DNA of 34,744 nt from GCA-003244245 sp050699575 (GCA_050699575.1 JBOHFG010000303.1:1-34744); one strand, 5' to 3'; positions 1 through 8,177 are shown, counted from the first letter of the stretch. The notes: generated by a model from the letters alone, not told the origin. Program-made: numbers and translations.

Positions 1-1
1 G

Positions 2-74
2 CGCGCCCGGAGAGACTCGAACTCCCAACCTTCTGATCCGTAGTCAGATGCTCTATCCGTTGAGCTACGGGCGC
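2..74 (-). tRNA. tRNA-Arg (anticodon ACG)
   Basis: On the minus strand this folds as a 73-nt cloverleaf. The acceptor stem pairs 68-74 with 3-9, with a G discriminator at 2. The anticodon loop reads CTACGGA between TCTGA and TCAGA, giving anticodon ACG. The T-arm carries the GTTCGAGTC-type loop. CCA is not encoded. The gene lies 39 nt downstream of the tRNA-Ser on the same strand, so the two may be one transcript. Confidence 0.96.
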
Positions 75-113
75 CTGTTCAATTATCGGCCAGCATAAAA
101 AACTGACCGCCTG

Positions 114-203
114 CGGAGGCTCCGGGATTTGAACCCGGGAGGGGGCGTAACCCCCAACCGCATTAGCAGTGCGGCGCCATAGACCAGACTAGGCGAAGCC
201 TCC
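114..203 (-). tRNA. tRNA-Ser (anticodon GCT)
   Basis: A 90-nt minus-strand cloverleaf with a class II long variable arm. The acceptor stem pairs 197-203 with 115-121. The anticodon stem CCGCA/TGCGG encloses loop CTGCTAA, anticodon GCT. The variable arm is the GGGGG...CCCCC hairpin, followed by a GGTTCAAAT T-loop. It decodes AGC/AGU. No integrase or attachment-site duplication was seen next to either tRNA. Confidence 0.96.
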
Positions 204-440
204 CGGGGCCTTGAAGACCGCCGGATACACAGCCTACACAGCAGGCCCTTGATCGGGCAACGTGGGTAGCCGACCCGCCTGGCGCCGCCAACGCCGCTGG
301 TCACGGGCTACACCGGCGGCTGGATCAAGGGCGCCGAACCCGGCGTGCACCGTAGCCTGCCCGTCTCGTCACCTGACCTTCATCGGCACACCCCCGCTAT
401 CCACAACGGCGAACCGGACGGCGGGTGCATCCTTGATGAC

Positions 441-833
441 ATGACCGAGACCCCAGCACCCACCGTCTGGCCCACCCTGGCCTACACCGACGCGCCGGCC
501 GCGATCCGCTTCCTCGTCGAGGCGTTCGGCTTCGTCGAAACACTCGTGGTACCCGGCGAAGGCGGCCGGGAGATCGCGCACGCCGAGTTGCGCTGGCCCG
601 AAGGTGGTGGCGTCATGCTCGGCTCCACCTCCGACGACAGCGTGTTCGGGCAGCTCACCCGGACGTCGACCTACGTGGTTACCGACCAGCCCGATGCGCT
701 GTTCGAGCGGGCCACCGCGGCCGGGGCCGAAGTTGTCCGCGGGCTCAAGGACGAGGACTACAACTCGCGTGAGTTCATTGTCCGCGACCCGGAAGGCAAC
801 CTCTGGAGCTTCGGCACCTACCGCGGAGCCTGA
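441..833 (+). CDS. VOC (glyoxalase/bleomycin resistance) family protein
   Basis: A 130-residue single-module protein of the vicinal-oxygen-chelate fold. The first beta-alpha-beta half begins with PTVWPTLAYTDAPAAIRFL, followed by the typical AFGF element. The second half ends in VRDPEGNLWSFGTY, the usual final strand of this family. Such proteins act as small cytoplasmic dioxygenases, isomerases or drug-binding resistance proteins; the substrate cannot be told from sequence. The ATG at 441 was chosen because homology starts there. An upstream in-frame ATG at 345 would add 32 residues unlike the family. No strong ribosome binding site is visible. It stands alone. Confidence 0.85.
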   Translation: MTETPAPTVWPTLAYTDAPAAIRFLVEAFGFVETLVVPGEGGREIAHAELRWPEGGGVMLGSTSDDSVFGQLTRTSTYVVTDQPDALFERATAAGAEVVRGLKDEDYNSREFIVRDPEGNLWSFGTYRGA

Positions 834-1228
834 CAAACCCTAACCTGGCGATCCGGTCTCCCAGGTCAGCACGGTGAGCGCATGACCATGGGCCCGGCGC
901 TCCACGAGCGCCGCACCGGGCACGATCAGCGATGATGACTTGGCGAGTGGGACACGGCGAGACCGGAGGCTATCGGGGGTGCACCCCGGCCCCGCCGTGC
1001 CCTGGTCCGGCCGACCTACCCCGGGGCATCCGTGGGGAGGAGGCGGGACGGCCGGGGTTTGCGCGGGATCAGCGGAATCAAATGGACAGATCACCCGGGC
1101 CGGGGCCGACCCTGGGCCGCAGCATCGCGGCGAACTGGACGTCGGGTGCGTCATGGCGCTGTTTCCTTCCGCGCAGACCGGGAGTTGCACCTCGGCGAGG
1201 TGCCGCGGCAACGATGACAAGGAGACTC
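834..1228 (+). other. Intergenic stretch with no recognised gene
   Basis: About 395 nt between the VOC gene and the broken DUF5919 regulator. Open frames exist on both strands but are Arg/Pro/Gly-rich, lack recognisable domains and look like GC-driven chance frames. An aaggag-type ribosome binding site at 1219-1224 precedes a tiny frame listed separately. Confidence 0.5.
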
Positions 1229-1309
1229 ATGTCATCGGTATCGCGTCCCAGTCTTACCTCGAGTCACCTGATGCCGTGTCGTATCTTCTCTATCTCGCTG
1301 AAGTGGTAA
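1229..1309 (+). CDS. Possible 26-residue small ORF with a good ribosome binding site
   Basis: An AAGGAG box sits 4 nt before ATG 1229, which opens a 26-codon frame ending at TAA 1309. The peptide is Ser/Leu-rich with no recognisable motif. Its stop codon overlaps the -10 box proposed for the next gene, so it could be a leader peptide or chance. The ribosome site is the only real support. Confidence 0.2.
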   Translation: MSSVSRPSLTSSHLMPCRIFSISLKW

Positions 1310-1312
1310 TCT
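1307..1312 (+). promoter_or_regulatory. -10 box (TAATCT) for a leaderless transcript
   Basis: TAATCT fits the actinobacterial TANNNT -10 consensus and lies 7 nt before ATG 1320, so transcription would start at the start codon. No convincing -35 was found. Confidence 0.45.
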
Positions 1313-1319
1313 TACTGAC

Positions 1320-2264
1320 ATGGACACCCGAGACAACCGGCGGCGGAGAGCCGACCCTCCTGAAGGCGCTGCTGCGCGCACGGCACTGGCAGAAGCACTC
1401 GACCTTTACTCGAGAGTGGGACAAGGTGGCGCGGACCATCGATCCACAGCTCACGGGAAGCTGGCCCCGGCACGCCCAATTCTACCGGTGGTTACGCGGT
1501 GAACTGCGGGAACTACCGTATCCGGATTCCTGCCGGGTGCTCGAGGCGATGTTTCCGCAGCACAGCGCCCGGGATCTGTTCCAGCCGTGCCCATCAACAA
1601 CCCTGCAGCACAATGACAAGCCAGCGACCGGAAACGGGACGAACGAGCTGGGCACAACCGGGATCTCTCAAATGTGGCCAAGGACGGGCCCGGATGCGCT
1701 GGGCGCCTGGTGTCGCGGGTCAGCAACGCACATCAGGAGGTATCAATGTTTGGCCTGACCCGGAATATTTATGCCTCGGACGAGATACTTCCCCTGTTCG
1801 AGTCCAAGGCGCGTGAGATATCCGGTGGCCTTCTACGTCATGGACCCGCAGTGCGACTCTCGGCGAGATCGGTACCGCCTCGAGCCGGACGAAGCCGAGA
1901 TGGAGGACCCCGCCCGCTACCAGCGTGAGGTCCTACGCCCCTCTTCGCGGCCTCCCAGCGGGTATCCCCCTCGACACCGAACGCCGGCTTGCGGATATTC
2001 ACCTACAACTTTCCTTGCTCGTTTGCCATAGAGCAGATCGACCGCAGCTGCCGGGTGATGCTCTACGGTCACGGCAGACGTGGCACCGAGGGGCCGATAT
2101 TCGTCTTCGGTGACAACACTCCCTACTGGGACTATTTCGCCGGCCAGATCCAATGGCTGAAACGACTCGCCGAAAGCCCCCGGGAGCCCTGGACCAGCAA
2201 AGGCCTCGTTGTCCGCCCCCTCCAAGAAGCAGACCTAGCCATCAGAGAGGCCAAAACTTCATAA
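1320..2264 (+). pseudogene. DUF5919-type DNA-binding regulator, broken by frameshifts
   Basis: Pieces of one protein lie in alternating frames. From about 1345 to 1600 the frame gives the N-terminal region of DUF5919 regulators (LLRARHWQKHSTF, FYRWLRGELRELPYPDSCRV, LEAMFP). The frame then shifts before about 1674 to read FGLTRNIYASDEILPLFE. It shifts at about 1819 to read YVMDPQCDSRRDRYRLEP, and at about 1940 to read LRIFTYNFPCSFAIEQID and YGHGRRGTEGPIFVFGD to the stop at 2264. The leaderless ATG 1320 is itself out of frame with the first piece, suggesting a fourth indel near 1335. The order of the pieces matches a single ancestral gene of about 310 codons. The C-terminal half resembles a PLD-like fold without HKD motifs. 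Sequencing error is possible, but four indels in one gene and none in its neighbours favours real decay. Confidence 0.8.
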
Positions 2265-2322
2265 TCACGGTTTGGGTGCCAAAAACGACACGACACGTCA
2301 CTTTTGGCACCCAAACCGTGAT
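2264..2322. repeat. Long perfect inverted repeat (21-bp arms), likely bidirectional terminator
   Basis: Arms 2264-2284 and 2302-2322 are perfectly complementary around a 17-nt loop. It sits between the convergent 3' ends of the DUF5919 pseudogene and the acetoacetate-CoA ligase gene. There is no clear T-tract beyond A4/T4 at the inner arm ends. Confidence 0.8.
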
Positions 2323-2349
2323 CACTGGCGTGTGCGGCCATCGCGCGGC

Positions 2350-4281
2350 TCACGGGGCACGCAGCGCTATGAACACGGCAAGCGAGTCCGGGTTACGCAA
2401 TGCGCCAGGGCTGACCGCGCGCGCTGGATCGACGCCAGTGAGGATCCTTTTCACCGGTACCTCGCATTTCTTGCCGTTGAGGGTGCGGGGCACATCGTCG
2501 ACCACGATGAACCGGTTGGGCACATGCCGTGGCGAGAGGTGCTCCCGCAGCGCCGCGCGCAGCCGTGGCTCGACGTCGGCCAGCGAGGTCCCGGCCGCGA
2601 GCACCAGGAAACAGAACAACTCGCCATCCTGCTCAACGCGGGAACCGGAGGTGTCGATGACCAGCGAGTCGAGCACCCCGTCCAGGCCCTCGACCACCGC
2701 GTAGAACTCGGCGGTGCCCATGCGCACACCACCGCGGTTGAGGGTGGCGTCCGATCGGCCGTAGATCACGCACGAGCCACGGTGGGTGATCTTGATCCAG
2801 TCGCCGTGGCGCCACCGGCCCGGGTACATCCCGAAGTAGGCCTCGCGCAGCCGCACCCCGTCCGGGTCGTTCCAGAGACACACCGGCATCGACGGCATCG
2901 GCTTGGTGAGCACCAGCTCGCCCACCTCGTCGGCCAGCTCCACCCCAGTCGCATCCAGAGCCACCACCGCGGCGCCCAGGGCGCGGCAGGAGATCTCGCC
3001 CTCCCAGACGGGCACGTCCGGCGCGGCGCAGACGAACGCCGCACACAGGTCCGTCCCCCCGGACACCGAGCAGATCTGCACCTGCGGGCCGATCTCCGAG
3101 GCGATCCAGCGGAACCCCTCCACGGGCAGCGGCGCCCCGGTCGACCCGATCGCCCGCAGTGCGGTGAGGTCGCAGTCCACGCCCGGACGCAGGCCGGCCT
3201 TGCGGCAGGCCTGGATGAATGGCGCGGACGTGCCGAAGTAGCCAACGCGCTCCGCAGCGGCCAGCCGCCACAGCGCGCCGAGGTCGGGATAGGTCGGGCT
3301 ACCGTCGTAGAGTACGATTGTTGCACCTACTAGCAAGCCACTGACCAGGTAGTTCCACATCATCCAACCGGTGGTGGTGAACCAGAACACCCGCTCCGCT
3401 GGCCGGGCATCGGACTGCAGCAACAGCGCCTTGAGATGCTCCAGGACGATCCCACCGTGGCCCTGCACGATGCCCTTGGGCAGCCCGGTGGTGCCCGAGG
3501 AGTAGAGAACCCACAGCGGGTGGTCGAAGTCCACGGCCTCGAACACCAGCTCAGCACCCGAGTGCGCGGCGAGCAGGTGGTCCCACTGCGCCGGTGTCAC
3601 CACGGCGCGCAGCGAGGGCAGCTGCCCGCGCAGCGCGCCGTGGTGACATCGGATGTCGACAAACTCGCCGCCGTAGAAATACCCGTCCACCACGATCAGC
3701 ACGGTGGGCTCAAGCTGGGTGAACCGGTCGGCGACCGCCCGGGCCCCAAACTCCGGTGAGCAGGACGACCAGATAGCGCCCAGGGCGGCCGTGGCGAGGA
3801 AGGCCACCAGGGTGTCCGGCAAGTTCGGCGCCAATGCCACCACTCGGTCCCCCCGGCGCACACCCAGCGCCGCCAGCGCTGCCCGCGCCGCGGCTACCCG
3901 TTGCCGCACTAACCCGAAGCTCAGCTGGTCCCGAGCACCGTCCTCTCGACGGAAGATCACCGCCAGGTCGTTGTCCGCCTTGCCGGGCCCGGGCGCCAGG
4001 GCGTGCTCGGCGTAGTTCAGCGTCGCGCCTGGGAACCATCGTGTCCCGGGCATCGACTCGCCGGTGAGCACCCGCTGTGGCGCGGTGTGGAAGCGGACGC
4101 CGGCAAACTCGGCGAACGCCCCCCAGAACCCCGCCAGATCCGCCACCGACCAGCGCCACAACGAGTCGTAGTCAGCGACCACAACACCCCGGCGGGACGC
4201 CAACCATCCCCGGAAGGCCGCTATCCGGGAGCGGGCAACGGTAGCCGGGTCGGGCTGCCAGAGAATCCGGGGCTCGCTCAT
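2350..4281 (-). CDS. aacS: Acetoacetate-CoA ligase (acetoacetyl-CoA synthetase)
   Basis: A 643-residue member of the ANL adenylating-enzyme superfamily, predicted to activate acetoacetate with ATP and CoA to acetoacetyl-CoA, AMP and PPi, feeding ketone-body carbon into lipid or polyketide precursors. The adenylation loop YSSGTTGLPKG lies near residue 260. The family-typical GWMMWNYLVSGL, SVSGGTDLCAAF and WRHGDWIKITHRGSCVIYGRSD segments follow. The C-terminal catalytic lysine lies in TLNGKKCEVPVK near residue 605. The SPEFGARAV and RWFPGATLNYAEH segments are characteristic of acetoacetate-CoA ligases rather than acetyl-CoA synthetases. ATG 4281 (MSEPRIL) was chosen, with gaacggg just upstream. 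A longer in-frame start at 4329 lies inside the 44-bp palindrome and is unlikely. It lies downstream of the dienelactone hydrolase-like gene on the same strand, separated by that palindrome. Confidence 0.93.
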   Translation of the reverse strand: MSEPRILWQPDPATVARSRIAAFRGWLASRRGVVVADYDSLWRWSVADLAGFWGAFAEFAGVRFHTAPQRVLTGESMPGTRWFPGATLNYAEHALAPGPGKADNDLAVIFRREDGARDQLSFGLVRQRVAAARAALAALGVRRGDRVVALAPNLPDTLVAFLATAALGAIWSSCSPEFGARAVADRFTQLEPTVLIVVDGYFYGGEFVDIRCHHGALRGQLPSLRAVVTPAQWDHLLAAHSGAELVFEAVDFDHPLWVLYSSGTTGLPKGIVQGHGGIVLEHLKALLLQSDARPAERVFWFTTTGWMMWNYLVSGLLVGATIVLYDGSPTYPDLGALWRLAAAERVGYFGTSAPFIQACRKAGLRPGVDCDLTALRAIGSTGAPLPVEGFRWIASEIGPQVQICSVSGGTDLCAAFVCAAPDVPVWEGEISCRALGAAVVALDATGVELADEVGELVLTKPMPSMPVCLWNDPDGVRLREAYFGMYPGRWRHGDWIKITHRGSCVIYGRSDATLNRGGVRMGTAEFYAVVEGLDGVLDSLVIDTSGSRVEQDGELFCFLVLAAGTSLADVEPRLRAALREHLSPRHVPNRFIVVDDVPRTLNGKKCEVPVKRILTGVDPARAVSPGALRNPDSLAVFIALRAP

Positions 4282-4301
4282 GATCCCGTTCCTAGCAGGG
4301 G

Positions 4302-4345
4302 TCGTGAGTGCGTAACAGTGTTCGAACACTGTTACGCACTCACGA
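4302..4345. repeat. 44-bp perfect palindrome without a loop
   Basis: Positions 4302-4323 and 4324-4345 are exact reverse complements, centred on GTTCGAAC. It lies between two minus-strand genes, just after the stop of the 4351-5037 gene and about 20 nt before the acetoacetate-CoA ligase start. It may be that gene's terminator, an operator for the ligase, or both. Confidence 0.85.
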
Positions 4346-4350
4346 GCGCG

Positions 4351-5037
4351 CTAGCGCAAATGGCTGCCGAACCAGTTCAGTGTGCGGGCCCAGGCCTCCG
4401 ACGCGACGGACTGGTCGATGTCGAAGCAACAATGCACCAGGTCAGTGGCCACCACCGCGGAATGGGCGGCGTCACGCAACTTGTGCACCGCCTGCTCGGA
4501 GACCTTGTCATCCCGGCCATAGATACCCAGCCACGGGCAGCGCAGGTCAGGCGCCACATCGACCAGCGCAGGCAACCGCGCAGCCACCGGTTCCACGATT
4601 CCGATCCCGCCGATGGTCACCGCCGCACCAAGATCACGTTGAGTGGCGACAATGAGGGCCACGGCGCCGCCCAGCTCGACGCCCACCACGCCGATCCGGT
4701 CGGCAGTCACGCCACGCCGCGCCAGCCAGCCGAAAGCGGCGTCGGCGTCGGCGAGGACAGACTCCACGGTCAGCCGCTCGACGTGGCACCGCACGCTGTC
4801 CCCCAGCCCATCGGCCCCGTCTCGGGCGTCCAGCTGCGGGATCACCGCCAGCCAACCCTCCCCAGCCAGCCCCACGGCGAGCTGCCAGACGGCCTCCGTG
4901 ACACCACGGGCCTCGGGCTCGACGACGATACCTCCGCGCACCGTGGACTCCGGGGCAGCGATGGTCAGCCGCACTCTACTACCGTCGACAAGCGGGACCT
5001 GCTCAAGGCTGCGCTGCATTATTGCCCACCCACTCAT
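4351..5037 (-). CDS. Dienelactone hydrolase-like alpha/beta-hydrolase
   Basis: About 228 residues with the dienelactone hydrolase family layout: GGIVVEPEARGVTEAVWQL near the N-terminus, GWLAVIPQLDARDG, a nucleophile-elbow position at IGVVGVELGGAVAL, then PWLGIYGRDDKVSEQ (acid residue region) and a C-terminal DLVHCCFD histidine segment. The elbow normally reads GxCxG or GxSxG; here it is G-V-E-L-G, so the catalytic Cys/Ser appears replaced by Glu. A glutamate there makes classical hydrolase chemistry doubtful. ATG 5037 is preferred because a TANNNT box lies 8 nt upstream; ATG 5019 with gggtggg before it is the alternative. It is divergent from pat. Confidence 0.75.
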   Translation of the reverse strand: MSGWAIMQRSLEQVPLVDGSRVRLTIAAPESTVRGGIVVEPEARGVTEAVWQLAVGLAGEGWLAVIPQLDARDGADGLGDSVRCHVERLTVESVLADADAAFGWLARRGVTADRIGVVGVELGGAVALIVATQRDLGAAVTIGGIGIVEPVAARLPALVDVAPDLRCPWLGIYGRDDKVSEQAVHKLRDAAHSAVVATDLVHCCFDIDQSVASEAWARTLNWFGSHLR

Positions 5038-5045
5038 CGACGGTG

Positions 5046-5051
5046 AACATA
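5046..5051 (-). promoter_or_regulatory. -10 box (TATGTT) for the hydrolase-like gene
   Basis: On the minus strand TATGTT lies 8 nt before ATG 5037, a spacing compatible with a leaderless or very short-leader transcript. Confidence 0.4.
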
Positions 5052-5198
5052 AGGGGTGAGGAGGCATTATGCCGGATCTGCGGCACGTACCCCGAAAAAC
5101 CACCCGTTCGACGGACGGGACGCAGCGGAAGGTTGATCGGCTCGCCGGCCCCCACTGTGGTTAGGGTGAAGGCCCGCCCGCACCGCAGAGGAGCCGCG

Positions 5199-6287
5199 AT
5201 GACCGCCCGCACCAGGGCTGACCTCGACTCGCTGCCCGGTTACGTCCCCGGTCGCACCATTGCTGGGGCAGTGAAACTGGCCAGCAACGAGGTGTCCGCA
5301 GGCCCGTTGCCCAGCGTCATCGCAGCGATATGTGACGCCGCCACGGGGGTCAACCGCTACCCGGACAACGGGGCAACCGCACTGGTGGACCGGCTCGCAG
5401 CCCGGTTGGACGTGTCACCGACCCACCTTGCCACCGGCTGCGGATCGGTGACGCTGTGCCAGCAGCTGGTCCAGGCCACCTGCGGACCCGACGATGAGGT
5501 GCTCTTCGCCTGGCGCTCGTTCGAGGCCTACCCGCTCATCACCCAGGTCTTTGGGGTCCGGCAGCGCGCAGTGCCGTTGCGCGTGGACCATACCCACGAC
5601 CTGGCCGCGATGCTCGACGCGATCACCCCGGCGACCCGGTTGGTGTTCGTCTGTAATCCCAACAACCCGACCGGCACCGCCGTGCGGCGCGACGAGCTGG
5701 CCGGCTTTCTCGACGCAGTACCCGACGGGGTCCTGGTCGCCCTGGATGAGGCCTACCACGAGTTCGTCACCGATCCGGCGGTGCCCGACGGTGTGGCGCT
5801 GCACCGGGGTCGGGACAACCTTGCGGTGCTACGGACCTTCTCCAAAGCCTACGGGCTGGCCGGCCTGCGGGTCGGCTACTGCGTGGCACCGGAGCCGGTC
5901 ACCGCAGCGGTGCGCAAGGTGTTCGTGCCGTTCAGCGTCAGCTCGCTGGCTCAGGTCGCCGCGCTAGCTAGCCTCGACGTCGAGGATGAGTTGCTGGCCC
6001 GCTGCCGGGGAGTGGTCGCCGAACGTAACCGGGTACGTGCTGAGCTGCTCGCGATGGGCTATCCAGTGCCGGAGTCACAGGCCAACTTCGTCTGGCTCCC
6101 CTTAGGTGCGCAGACCACCCCCTTCACCGAGCACTGCCTGGAACACCACATCGTGATCCGCCCCTTCTCCCCCGACGGCGCCCGCATCACCATCAGCACC
6201 CGAAGCGAGAACGAGGTCTTCCTCACCGCCGCACAGTCCTGGCCGGCGCGACATGGAGACATATCGGGGTTACCAAGCCCCCGGTAA
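5199..6287 (+). CDS. pat: Aromatic amino acid / histidinol-phosphate aminotransferase (Pat type)
   Basis: A 362-residue PLP-dependent fold-type I aminotransferase of the HisC/Pat group, moving amino groups between aromatic 2-oxo acids (or imidazole-acetol phosphate) and glutamate in the cytosol. Landmarks are VNRYPDNG at 51-58, CGSVTLCQQL, WRSFEAYP, the NPNNPTG turn at 153-159, D183-E-A-Y, the Schiff-base lysine K216 in TFSKAYGLAG, and R224 in LRVGY. The opening (MTARTRADL...LPGYVPG) and WRSFE/YP segments match mycobacterial Pat better than HisC, and no his genes lie nearby. Start ATG 5199 follows an AGAGGAG box at 5187-5193. The last 13 or so codons and the stop lie inside the long hairpin at 6249-6308, so the C-terminal tail is dictated by the repeat. 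Confidence 0.9.
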   Translation: MTARTRADLDSLPGYVPGRTIAGAVKLASNEVSAGPLPSVIAAICDAATGVNRYPDNGATALVDRLAARLDVSPTHLATGCGSVTLCQQLVQATCGPDDEVLFAWRSFEAYPLITQVFGVRQRAVPLRVDHTHDLAAMLDAITPATRLVFVCNPNNPTGTAVRRDELAGFLDAVPDGVLVALDEAYHEFVTDPAVPDGVALHRGRDNLAVLRTFSKAYGLAGLRVGYCVAPEPVTAAVRKVFVPFSVSSLAQVAALASLDVEDELLARCRGVVAERNRVRAELLAMGYPVPESQANFVWLPLGAQTTPFTEHCLEHHIVIRPFSPDGARITISTRSENEVFLTAAQSWPARHGDISGLPSPR

Positions 6288-6308
6288 CCCCGATATGTCT
6301 CCATGTCG
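6249..6308. repeat. Long perfect inverted repeat (26-bp arms) overlapping the pat stop
   Basis: Arms 6249-6274 and 6283-6308 are perfectly complementary with an 8-nt loop. The left arm and loop are translated as the end of Pat and the TAA stop (6285-6287) falls in the right arm. It lies between convergent pat and moaA and probably terminates both. Confidence 0.85.
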
Positions 6309-6320
6309 GGGGAGAGAGAG

Positions 6321-7343
6321 TCAGCCGCCGATGTAGCTCATTTCTACTTTGGCGAGGCCTGGGGTGGCGGTGGTGCGGTGGGCTGAGTAGCGGTCGGTTC
6401 GGGTTTTCCAGATAGCGGTGATCTGCTGTTTGATCTCGGTGTCGCTGGCACCGGCTCGCAGGGGGGCGCGGAGGTCGTGGCCTAGACCGGAGAACAGGCA
6501 AGTGTACAACTCACCCTTGGCGGACAACCGTGCCCGGGTGCAGGTACCGCAGAACGGCTGAGTGATCGAGGTGATCATGCCGACCTCGCCGGCGCCGTCG
6601 AGGTAGCGGTACCGAGCGGCCACCTCACCGACGTAGCAGGGATCCACCGGCTCGAGCGGCCAGACGGCGTCGATCGCCTCGACGATCTCCGCTGCCGGGA
6701 CGACCTCGTCCAGCCGCCAGTCGTTGGTGGCACCGACATCCATGAACTCGATGAAGCGCACGACGTAGCCGTGCTCTCGCCCGAAGGCGGCAAGATCAAG
6801 AATGCCCTGGCCACTGTTCACTCCGCGCTTGACCACCGTGTTGACCTTCACCGGGGTCAGTCCGGCAGCGGCGGCAGCAGCGATCCCCTCCACCACCCGG
6901 GTGACCGGGACTCGCACGTCGCTCATGGCCCGAAACGTGTCCGCATCAAGGGAGTCCAGGCTGATTGTGACCCGGTTGAGCCCGGCGTCGCGCAGCAGCC
7001 GAGCCTTCTTCGCCAGCAGCGACCCGTTGGTCGTCATGGCGACGTCATCCACGCCGTCGATGCCGGCCAGCTGCTCAACAAGCCGCTCAATGCCGTGCCG
7101 GAGCAGCGGCTCCCCACCGGTGAGCCGCAGCTTCCGCACACCCAGGCCGGCAAATACCGTCGCCACCCGCACGATCTCCTCGAACGAGAGCAGCTCCGAG
7201 GAATCCATGAACGGAAAGTCCGTGCCGAAGACATCACGCGGCATGCAGTAACAACAGCGGAAGTTGCACCGATCAGTGACCGAGATCCGCAAGTCCCGCA
7301 GGCCGCGCCCGAACTGATCGCTCACAGTGTCCATGCCATCCAT
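6321..7343 (-). CDS. moaA: GTP 3',8-cyclase MoaA
   Basis: A 340-residue radical-SAM enzyme converting GTP to 3',8-cyclo-GTP, the first step of molybdenum-cofactor synthesis. The N-terminal cluster motif is C26-x3-C30-x2-C33, followed by LRLTGGEPLLR (SAM binding). The second cluster cysteines are C265, C268 and C282 in FCGTCTRARLSAKGELYTC. The C-terminus ends in the conserved Gly-Gly (SYIGG) needed for activity. Length is normal. ATG 7343 has a TANNNT box 6 nt before it, suggesting a leaderless transcript. No other moa genes are in the window. Confidence 0.97.
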   Translation of the reverse strand: MDGMDTVSDQFGRGLRDLRISVTDRCNFRCCYCMPRDVFGTDFPFMDSSELLSFEEIVRVATVFAGLGVRKLRLTGGEPLLRHGIERLVEQLAGIDGVDDVAMTTNGSLLAKKARLLRDAGLNRVTISLDSLDADTFRAMSDVRVPVTRVVEGIAAAAAAGLTPVKVNTVVKRGVNSGQGILDLAAFGREHGYVVRFIEFMDVGATNDWRLDEVVPAAEIVEAIDAVWPLEPVDPCYVGEVAARYRYLDGAGEVGMITSITQPFCGTCTRARLSAKGELYTCLFSGLGHDLRAPLRAGASDTEIKQQITAIWKTRTDRYSAHRTTATPGLAKVEMSYIGG

Positions 7344-7349
7344 TCGATC

Positions 7350-7355
7350 AGAGTA
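7350..7355 (-). promoter_or_regulatory. -10 box (TACTCT) of leaderless moaA
   Basis: TACTCT on the minus strand fits TANNNT and lies 6 nt before the moaA ATG. The 234-nt divergent region 7344-7577 is clearly more AT-rich than its surroundings. Confidence 0.5.
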
Positions 7356-7577
7356 TTCCCATTCACCTTAATGGTGTTGTTCGTCGATGCAGCCCTGCCG
7401 GTTCGGCGACCCCATCATCACGTCTGTTATGTCCGAATAGCGAACTAAGGTCATATTACCCATGGTAGCCAAATCACTCTTTTGGATGGTAACAAATCCG
7501 TGTCGCGGAGCGAGAACAGGATGACCGGCACGTGCGGTAACCGGCAACTGTTCCACAGACTTCTTGGGAGGCGTGGC

Positions 7578-8177
7578 GTGTTCGCATCAGTGCCGTCGTA
7601 CGGCCCCTCCGGGCCACCACCGAGCCCGTTGCGCAACGGCGTAGGCACCGTCACTTTCTCGCTTGGCCTGATCGTCGTGTTCGGGCTGGTGGTGTATGCC
7701 GCCTGGTCGGTCGTCGACGGTCTGACCGCCGTCGGGGGAACCATCATGCCCGCAACGCACGGTGCAGCCAAGAACGTCGCCACCGCCCCACCGGTGGCCG
7801 CCCGGCTCGGCCCGGCCACCCCGAGGGGCACCACCATGGCCTTCGACCAATTGTGGACCGCCAGCGACGGCAACACGATCGTCGCCGGGACGCCCACAAT
7901 GAGCACCTCCACCCACGCCGGCGAGTCGGTGATCCGGATCCCGGTGACCCTCACCAACAACGGCGCGCAGGACTGGAACCCCATGTCCACCACCTTCGTC
8001 GGGACGCTCAACCACGCACCGGTGCCGGAGTCCACCGAGGGCGACTGGAGCTACTCGATTCCCATCGTCCCGCGTACCTCGGTGACCCTGACCAAAGTCT
8101 TCGTCACCGGCCCCGGCCAGTTCACCTTGACCATGAGCACCTCGCACGGCGTCGCGTTGTTCAGCGGCCACGTGTGA
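7578..8177 (+). CDS. Membrane-anchored extracytoplasmic protein, DUF4352/TRF2-like fold
   Basis: A 199-residue protein with a short Pro-rich cytoplasmic N-terminus, one membrane segment at about residues 22-44 (GTVTFSLGLIVVFGLVVYAAW), then an outside beta-sandwich domain. Segments such as VIRIPVTLTNNGAQDWNP and FTLTMSTSHGVALFSG fit the immunoglobulin-like DUF4352 family of cell-surface proteins of unknown role. GTG 7578 was chosen because GGGAGG lies 6 nt upstream at 7566-7571; longer ATG starts at 7482 and 7521 would add residues with no family likeness. Its 3' end overlaps the convergent ligase-kinase gene by 17 nt. Confidence 0.75.
   Translation: MFASVPSYGPSGPPPSPLRNGVGTVTFSLGLIVVFGLVVYAAWSVVDGLTAVGGTIMPATHGAAKNVATAPPVAARLGPATPRGTTMAFDQLWTASDGNTIVAGTPTMSTSTHAGESVIRIPVTLTNNGAQDWNPMSTTFVGTLNHAPVPESTEGDWSYSIPIVPRTSVTLTKVFVTGPGQFTLTMSTSHGVALFSGHV

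Noticed and set aside
1..440. tRNA-linked integration site for a mobile island
   Set aside because: No integrase gene and no duplicated tRNA 3' end could be seen in the window.
840..1220. 126-codon minus-strand frame beside the VOC gene
   Set aside because: Arg/Pro/Cys-rich, no domain, no ribosome site; looks like a chance frame in GC-rich DNA.
2272..3333. Long plus-strand frame of 353 codons opposite acetoacetate-CoA ligase
   Set aside because: It is the antisense shadow of a clear, complete gene and has a His/Arg/Gln-rich composition typical of antisense frames.
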